Translations under genes and position numbers: made by a program
NCBI GenBank assembly: GCA_038380435.1
Contig: JAWZYU010000006.1
Location: 37,202,501 to 37,266,500, forward strand
DNA: 64,000 bases
Direction: 5' to 3'
Source: Ryuthela nishihirai
Taxonomy: Eukaryota; Arthropoda; Arachnida; Araneae; Heptathelidae
The notes under the pieces: generated by a model
What the model saw: only the letters and a program-made list of their open reading frames with translations
Databases searched by the model: none
What the model was told of the DNA's origin: nothing
Shown: piece by piece, positions 57,155 through 64,000 of the stretch
How the letters are laid out: each line of letters starts with the position of its first letter
Position numbering within the stretch: the stretch's first letter is position 1

Positions 57155-57296
57155 ATATTGCAAAAGTAGAAGAACACAATGCTGAGCGAATTGAAAAGAA
57201 ATGTGAAATAGTCAAGACAAAAGTAAAGGAAGAAGCAAATCCAACTAATAAGCTATTACCTGTTTGTGACAAAAATATACAAAAGATTTCTGTTAG
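57155..57296 (+). CDS. THAP gene B, exon 3 (charged, probably helical segment)
   Basis: The exon follows an AAATACAG acceptor and ends at a strong TTAG|GTGAGC donor. Continuing from exon 2 in phase 1 (G+AT = Asp), it reads DIAKVEEHNAERIEKKCEI, then a Lys/Glu-rich stretch (KTKVKEE), then NKLLPVCDKNIQKISV, ending in phase 2. The Glu/Lys pattern suggests a helix or short coiled coil, which THAP proteins often carry after the finger. Read straight through, the frame meets TGA at the donor (AGG TGA). A short terminal exon is therefore possible, but the excellent donor favours splicing to a further exon that I could not find. Intron 2 is about 4.06 kb. Confidence 0.62.
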
Positions 57297-58377
57297 GTGA
57301 GCTTATTAATATAATAGATTATTGTGCATTTAGATTGTTCCTATGAAATAAAGAAGTGTAGGTAGGTGTAAGAGTAAAGACATTTTTGCAGAATAATGCT
57401 GGTTTTAATAGGGTTTTTTTTTTTTGGATGAGCATCTGGTTAGTATTTGTGGCCTACTTTTTACTAATAGAATTTTGCTTCATAGAGTGGAATTTATTAT
57501 GAAAGACAAAGCACTTTGAATTTATGTGCTTATGAACAACTCCAAATCCAGTGGTTAGGGCAAACTCAATTGTATATCCCTATAAATGCTATTCAAGTTA
57601 TTAAATATTTATTAATAGTTACATTTAAAAAGTAAATAATATTTATCATTGAATGTTTAATTATCCTTATTATTCTATTAATAAAGATTTTTGTCTAAAA
57701 TTTGAGTTTATATGAATATAGGGTTGCCAGATGAAGTGAACCACAAAACTGGACCCTGGAAAGATGGAATTTTTCAGCACATTCTTGATATTTTTGTGTG
57801 CTAGCATGTTTAATGACTGCTTTTATGCTATCATAACTTACAGTAAAATTTACATTACACAATTTGCACTTTGCCTTAGAACTGTCTTCACCTCAACAGT
57901 TGACAATCCAAGAATATTGTGTTTCCCATTCCAAATTATATTTACGTATTTTCTCTTTTTTTTTGGAAGTTTTTTTTTTCTCTAGATTCAGTTATTTTAA
58001 AAGCAATTGTCAGTAGAATTTAATATATTTATGTTAAATTTTATAAAATATACCACCATCCTTTCATTGAGTTATTATTAATATTTTATTATTTTCTTGA
58101 AACAATACTTCATGCTGGCATGTTGTACTAAATACTCAGATGGCTGCAGGCAGACTGCAGCATGCACTGTGTTGCCATGCATTCATGTTATATTTGCAGC
58201 AAGATGTGTTGACAGCAGAAGGTGCTGGCCACTGAACGTTTTGTAAATACATCGTCACAGCCTACTGATTTCCACAACTAATGATTTATCATTTAATGTT
58301 GAAATCATTATATTTGCACCATAAATAACTGAACAGAATACTTCAGTCAAAAAGGGGACAATGGTGGAAATGCCAAC
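57297..58377. other. AT-rich sequence after THAP exon 3, no gene recognised
   Basis: No further exon could be picked out. Long T-runs near 57412 and 57955. Confidence 0.45.
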
Positions 58378-59100
58378 ATCTATTGGAGGGTACATAAAGC
58401 CATGGCCCCATGTGTAGTATAGTTGCACCCTGTACATTTTAAAGAACACACTAGATGGCCTTGAAGAGAGGCATCCATCTTCTAGCACAGGCATGGCCAA
58501 CATACGGCCCGCGTAATGATTTTATGTGGCCCGCGAACAATTTTTCAATATTAGCATTTAACTTCTAGTAATTAATCGAATGAATTCTCGATACTTCTAT
58601 ATTTTTTAAAAAAGATTCCGTTATAAAGAATTAAAACTTTTATACTCATCTGTACTCGATATGATCTGTTTGATGATTGAATCATTTACATTTGGAGGCT
58701 GTGTTAAGAATAGCTACTACAAGTATAGAACCAGATATTAAAAAAATAATAAGCGATGCAAACCGCCTCAACACGTCGCATTAGTTATTATGTTAATTTG
58801 TTGTATTGATTTACTTACAATTATTCATAAACAAATTTGATAATAAAATTTTGTTTACTTAAAGAAATAAGTGTTTTGCTTAACATTTTTCAATTTTAAT
58901 ATTTCGTCCGGCCCGTGAAAATATTTTTTTTTCCAATCCGGCCCGGGGGCAAAAACAGTTGGCCATGCCTGTTCTAGCAGCTGTCCATTGTTCCCCTTTT
59001 TACCTTCTCTCTGAACCCTTGGGGTCTTTATGACCTGACCATTTAGTAGTCCATTGTGGGCAGAAAAAAAGTGCAGCTCAGAGGTAAAACAATTGACAAC
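58378..59100 (+). repeat. SINE-A fragment split by a hAT MITE
   Basis: Two SINE-A pieces: 58378-58479 (CATAAAGCCATGGCCCCATG to GAGAGGCATCCATC) and 58980-59100 (GCTGTCCATTG to GTAAAACAATTGACAAC), collinear once the MITE is removed. The tRNA head is lost. Confidence 0.82.
58488..58971 (+). mobile_element. hAT MITE (484 bp), 8-bp TSD, inside a SINE-A
   Basis: Ends CAGGCATGGCCAACATACGG and AACAGTTGGCCATGCCTG are inverted repeats. GGCCCGCG and CGGCCCG blocks follow inside both ends. TTCTAGCA is duplicated at 58480-58487 and 58972-58979. No transposase was seen. Confidence 0.93.
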
Positions 59101-61423
59101 AGCAGAATTTGTAGCCAAGAGAGCAACAGCAATGGCAGATCATCCACAATGCCAAGCCATTCAAGATTCTAAGGTCCTATCTCATGATAGGGACTCAAAT
59201 TTTTAGTTTCACACAGGGTCACTTGGGAAACTCAATACCAAATTTGGAACTGGTGGGTCAAGTATATGGGGAACTACACCGGTGCTGAAATTTGTTGAAT
59301 AAAACTCTCAATAGTTTGCATAATGATGAAGCCATTAGCAACAGTCAAAAAGCATGTTGATGTCAAAACACTGAACACTGCTAAAGAAACATGCATTGTC
59401 TCCCAGTGTCTGTCCATTTTGCAGAGCCATTGCCTGTTTGTTCACCTGGCTACTGCTATTATTTTTTGGATCAGGTATTAAGATTGATTATGTTACACAG
59501 TGCTCTTTTCAGAGGCCTGTAGAATATCACATACTCTACAGGCCTCATGTTCACATACTCTTTCGATCTGATATACCTGTTGTGCAATAATTACTTTACG
59601 GTGTACCTCCCATTGTAGTAGGTTCCTGCAAAGCACTGTCATATCTAATTGTCTCCATTCCTTTACAAGCTTTCCATGATCCATCAACATTTCGCAATTG
59701 ACATTTATCCAAAGCTTGATTCAAGAGTTCAAATGAAAGTCAATGGGCAAAGCATCCAGTGGCCTCACAGGAATGTCTTTGAATGATGCAGTGCAAATTC
59801 TGGTTTCATCTGCTATCATTTGAAGAGGGGGCGGGGATGGCTCAGTTGGTAGCGTTCCAGGCTTGTAATCTGTAGTTCCCAGGTTTGAGTTCCAGCTGAG
59901 TCAGCGTTGAGATTTATCTCTGCAAAATTCCCCGCCCTGCCCACGGTCAGTAGAGGACACTGATGGGCTTGGAAAGGCCACTGTCTGTCGGATGGAATGT
60001 TAAGACATGGCCCGTGTGCAGGAGAGCCATACCCTGTGCACGTTAAAGAACACACTGGATGACCTTGACTGGAGGCTACCATCTGTGTCCCAACAGCTGT
60101 TCCAGTGGGTCCCCTTCCCCAACCTTCTCTGAGTCTTTGGGGTCCATGTGACCTGGCCATTTAGCCCATGGTGTGCAAAAAAGTGCCACTCAGAGGTAAA
60201 ACAACCCAACCCAAATCATTTGAAGATATTTGCACATTACTGAGGTATGACTTAAAGCTTTGTCTTAATGTGACCATACAGTGTTGATGTCTTTATTGTA
60301 CAAAGCAGGCAGTTCGTCCCAATATGTTGGCTCCAGAACATTTGTCTGATGGAGGGAGTTTGCTTTGGCAACCTTTTCAACCCTATGGATTTGCAGCTTC
60401 CCATTATAGCTGTATCTAGCAGTGACCATGAAACTTTTGGAAAAACTTTAGCACATTTTGTGTAACACTAAAGTTTGATAGGCTGTTTAGTTGACAATAT
60501 ATTGATGTGGACTTTTTGTAGTTGTCTAGATAGATGCATCTCTCATCCAGCATGGCTGCATATTTCCACTTGTAACATTCATACAGCTTGTGGCAATTGT
60601 ATGCAGTACCATTATAGCAAGGCAGCAACTTGTGGACACATGACTTGTATGTGCACTATGAGTTTTTTGGACACATTTGGTGACCATTCTCTGGATTTCT
60701 GAGTTTTGTCCACTGACCATTATGTGAACCTTCTTTATAATTTCTGGTGTGCATCTGGGCACCACATTTTTTTTTTTCCTGTAACCACTTCTGGGAGTTC
60801 GTCACCACCACCACAATTGTCATGAGTTGTACATGAACAAGGTAAATTTACATATGAAATCTTCACCATGTAATGTAATCAATTTAAGTATAAGGAACCA
60901 CAGGATTTTGAAATCTGTTGAAACAGAAATGAATCTCTCAATAATTTGCATATTAATGAAGCCATTGGCAACAATGAGAGAGTGTGCTGAAGTTGGTACA
61001 CTGACTTCAGCACATGATCATGAAAATTCGAAATCTGATGAAACATGAAAATTCTCTACCAGTGTTTATTCATTTGTCCACCTGGATACTGCTATTATTT
61101 ATTTTGATGATAACCTTTGTTCTTGGCCAGCCCCACTGTAGTTAAGAGAGTGGATATGTGCACTTGCATAGTTTAGGAACGTGATCTATCTCCACCTCAC
61201 AAAATCTATGTGCTTAGGCAGTATGGTTGAACAGTAGCTTTTATTAGAAGCAGATTTGTCATGGTAGACTTGTTGAATTGTTGTTTGGATCATCTGATGC
61301 CACTGGACTTGCTCCTCCAGTTTTACCTAAAATCCAAAGTTTATAACTTCACCACCACAGAAACTGCCAAATCTAGAACAATATGATGTTGTAGCATGTA
61401 GCACTATGGATGTAGATCTGGCC
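59101..61423. repeat. Region bounded by about 205-bp direct repeats, otherwise unrecognised
   Basis: About 59270-59475 and 60900-61107 share ACTCTCAATA then TTTGCATA, ATGAAGCCATT, GCAACA, and later CACCTGG then TACTGCTATTATT, in the same orientation. Between them lie a SINE-A (59827-60214) and two short reverse frames (60765-60526, 59690-59493) of unknown identity. It might be a degraded transposon or a segmental duplication. Confidence 0.45.
59827..60214 (+). repeat. SINE-A, full length, 12-bp TSD
   Basis: ATCATTTGAAGA at 59815-59826 and 60215-60226. Complete from GGGGGCGGGGATGGCTCAG to AACAACCCAACCCA. Confidence 0.95.
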
Positions 61424-61760
61424 AAATCTCAGGTGGCTCAGTTGGTAGCTCGCTAATCTTGTAATCTGCAGTTCCCAGGTTTGAGTCTCACCTGGGCCAG
61501 TGTTGAGATTTATCTGCACAAAACTCCCCACCCTGCCTTCTGTCAGTATGGGACACTGATGGGCTTGGAAAGGTCACCGTCCATCAGATGGGGCATAAAG
61601 CCGTGGCTCTGTGTATGGGAAAAACCCTAACCTGTGCGTGTTAGAGTGCCAATGGGTCCCCTTCCCCCAACCGTCTCTGAGCCCTCGGAGTCCTTGTGAC
61701 CTGACCATTTAGCCCATTGTATGCAAATAAAGTCACTCAAGGGTAAAGCAAGCCAACTCA
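61424..61760 (+). repeat. SINE-A, diverged, with a central deletion
   Basis: Head GTGGCTCAGTTGGTAGC, box B GGTTTGAGTCTCAC, then a jump from GTGCGTGTTAGAG to GCCAATGGGTCCCC, and the tail AAAGCAAGCCAACTCA. Confidence 0.85.
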
Positions 61761-62739
61761 GGACAAATCTAGGGGGGATGCAAGAGGGCCATCCCCAGCC
61801 CCTTTTTAAAATGCTATAGTAAGGATGATGGAAGCCAATAATTAAACTTTGGTGCAATCAGGCACCAAAGTTACATATGGGTATTGCCTTGATAATGCAC
61901 TTGATTATAAGTTTGCATAAAGGAACTCCTGTAGAACATACAATCAGTTTCAGCTGCTGTCTATGTATACAAACTTTGAATGTCATTAGCTTGGTTACTT
62001 TTAGTCAAAGGATTATATGGATGCATGAATGTGTGTTGTTAGTGACAATAGGCCATGTAGGATATGCATTTCCACAACTCATTGCCTGTTCTTTTAACTT
62101 TGTTTAAAGCTCCAGAGTTTGAACTTTTTCAATTCTCTATTTTTTTTTTAGTCTTTGTGTTGTGATTTCATCTTTATAAATATTATTTGTGACAATTTAC
62201 ATTTAAAGAAATCTGTAAGATATCTCCAACAAAATAGCTTCTTGATTTTTTTTTTGTTCCAAATGCAAAGATCATTCCATATAGACAATATAAATTTTAT
62301 ATAGACCAATTTAAATTTCAACAATATAAATTTCATATAGACCATATAATTGCTTTTATGTCTGAGTGATTGCTGTTGGCTAAATCTGTATTTAACTCCA
62401 TTATTGATCCCTTTGTGCATTATCAATATCAGAATATTCCAATATGTATAACTGAACCTTAGTAAGATGATGAAAGAGATGCCATTTCTTGCTATAATAC
62501 ACAATTATTTTTAGCTTCACTGTATGAAATTACTCTTATACTTAAAGGAAGGATGGTATCAATATACCAGTTTTAAGATTTTTGTATTTTACTTGATTTA
62601 GATGTAAATATGATGAAGAAAGTATTTCAAATTCAATATCATGTTTATTCCTAATAACCATGCATATATATTCAGTTGCCTTTACATTATAGCCACTCAT
62701 ACCGTAATATGTGGTCTCCTCAGACTTTAATTGCTCGAA
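61761..62739. other. AT-rich sequence, no gene recognised
   Basis: A block at 61765-61830 (CAAATCTAGGGGGGATGC) weakly recalls the hAT-like MITE family at 31-35 kb. Short repeats ATATAGACCA and AATATAAATTT near 62285-62345. Confidence 0.4.
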
Positions 62740-63960
62740 CATGATGTGTGAGTGCTAATAAGTTATGATTCGCTTCTACCAAATTGACTACTAAAGTGTC
62801 CCACAATTTAGTAACAGTAACAATTGATATATCAGCCTAATGGATTGCCCTTTCCATAATATTCCATAGATATTTGATGTGGTTTAAGGTCTGGGAAGTT
62901 GGCTCTCTGTGTGAGGAGGAGGAAGTTGCCCAAGTGTTCTGCAAACCATTCCAGCACAAAACAAGCCTAATGACATGCTACATTGAAATATCCATCACCA
63001 TTGAAGAATGGGATTTACATTGCATGATGTACCTGATCTGCAATGATGTTCAAGTAGTCCTCACATATATCAGAAAACCAATAGATCATCCTCCGACCAT
63101 GTGCCACTGGCTTACACTACTTTGCTATACATTTAGCAGTCCATCTTCAAGGTCCAAAAAGAAACTTGATTCATCAGACCAACAGACCTTTTTTTTTAAA
63201 TTGTCTGTGCTTGATGTGTAAACTGTAGTTTTTAATACATGGAGTTAGGAACAGATGTATTGAACATCTACTCTGATGGGGGAAAGACTGCCATCCATTT
63301 GAGGAGCATTAAACTATGGGTCTGTGTGTAGCAGAGCTTTATTCTGTGCATATGAAAAAACATACTGGATTACCTTAATGGTAGACTCTGCTCTGGCTCC
63401 TAAGAGCTATCCAGTGAGTCCCTTTTTTCTGAGCCCATAGCATCCTTGTGACCTGTCCATTTAACCCATTGTATGCAAAAAAAATGCTGCTCAGAGTTAA
63501 AAAATTCAAGATCTATTCTGATATCCCAAATGATGCTGATTTTGTTGCAGAGTTCTAGTGGAAATCCATTATGCCTCTTCAGCATTTGATTTGTAGACTT
63601 GTATTTCCCCATCATAATTCTTGCATTTACAGGTTGTTTTCTTTCAGTGCTCCAGTCCCCATATACCTTTACAACAGTTGCATTGGAACAAACAATTATG
63701 CTGTTTCTCAAATAGATGCACTACATCCCTGGAATTGAAAATTATCCTCTTTCAAATTGTGATAATTCTGCTATTTTCCTGTTGTTTGTATTCCTTTTTG
63801 TTTCACATCTCATAACTTTAATGCTCTCACTGTTAACATATGCATTTTTTTTTACCATTTCCATAGTACATTCTGTAGCATAAGGTGGGGGATCATAATT
63901 CATTGGCTCATGTATAGACTGAATTATAATTTTTCCAGTTTATTAAGAAGAAACAATCTG
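62740..63960 (-). pseudogene. Tc1-like transposase remnant with a nested SINE-A
   Basis: Read on the reverse strand, the N-terminal part (about 63710-63540) gives NATVVKVYGDWSTERKQP with the HTH-like spacing of Tc1 transposases. The C-terminal part (62995-62860) gives ACFVLEWFAEHLGNF, then a decayed PDLNPIE-type block. TTGATTCATCAGACCAACAG at 63166 corresponds to the SDE-type block. Stops and a SINE-A at 63270-63510 break it. Confidence 0.6.
63270..63510 (+). repeat. SINE-A, diverged, lacking the head
   Basis: CTCTGATGGGGGAAAGACTG through GGTCTGTGTGTAGCAGAGC to TGCTGCTCAGAGTTAAAAAA. An old copy inside the Tc1 remnant. Confidence 0.75.
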
Positions 63961-64000
63961 TTGTTTAATGGAACTGCATGGCCAGTTTTGTATAATTTTT

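Noticed and set aside
57155..57300. TGA at 57298 as the natural end of THAP gene B
   Set aside because: The stop is created only by reading through a strong GTGAGC donor. Splicing to a further exon is more likely, although a terminal exon cannot be excluded.
59270..61107. LTR retrotransposon
   Set aside because: The direct repeats are strongly diverged, and no primer-binding site, polypurine tract, TSD, gag or pol motif was seen.

Overview
The window is AT-rich eukaryotic DNA dominated by transposable elements, with very little host coding sequence. It has GT/AG introns, Pol III-type SINEs, a LINE with an apurinic-type endonuclease, and Tc1/mariner, pogo, hAT and probable piggyBac elements. 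There are no bacterial operons, ribosome binding sites or CRISPR arrays. The TE mix (DD41D and DD34D mariners, several tRNA SINE families) suggests an invertebrate, most likely an arthropod. That is an inference; I cannot name the species.

Host genes: I recognise parts of two THAP-domain (C2CH zinc finger, DNA-binding) genes, both on the + strand. THAP gene A is seen as one internal exon at 8036-8170, coding the C-terminal end of a THAP domain with its AVPS motif; its first exon must lie upstream. THAP gene B starts at 33409 behind a CpG-rich, CRE- and CCAAT-containing promoter-like block. Exon 1 (33409-33598) codes the zinc-coordinating half of the THAP domain. It joins in phase to exon 2 (52919-53095, again an A-I/V-P-S motif) and exon 3 (57155-57296), which ends at a strong donor, so the gene continues beyond what I can see. 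The two genes look like tandem paralogues with the same intron position and phase inside the THAP domain.

Repeat layout: 1-8 kb, SINEs, a reverse-strand LINE split by a SINE and a TTAA-flanked MITE, and a hairpin just before the gene A exon. 8-24 kb, mariner and Tc1 remnants, a perfect palindrome inside a retroposed tRNA element (11749-12211), a fold-back element and an internally deleted LINE. 24-34 kb, a CpG-preserving stretch with a nearly complete DD41D mariner inside a degenerate repeat array, SINE clusters, and the gene B promoter. 34-53 kb is gene B intron 1, including a 4.4-kb pogo-like transposon that has absorbed four other elements. 53-57 kb is intron 2, with an inverted-dimer tRNA SINE, a Tc1 copy broken by a hAT MITE and a 757-bp fold-back MITE. 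57-64 kb, SINEs, another hAT MITE inside a SINE, and a Tc1 remnant.

The most unusual feature is a family of retroposed elements, with 11-15 bp target-site duplications, built from tRNA-derived units in inverted (head-to-head) orientation (38164-38717, 53398-53945 and a probable relative at 11750-12196).
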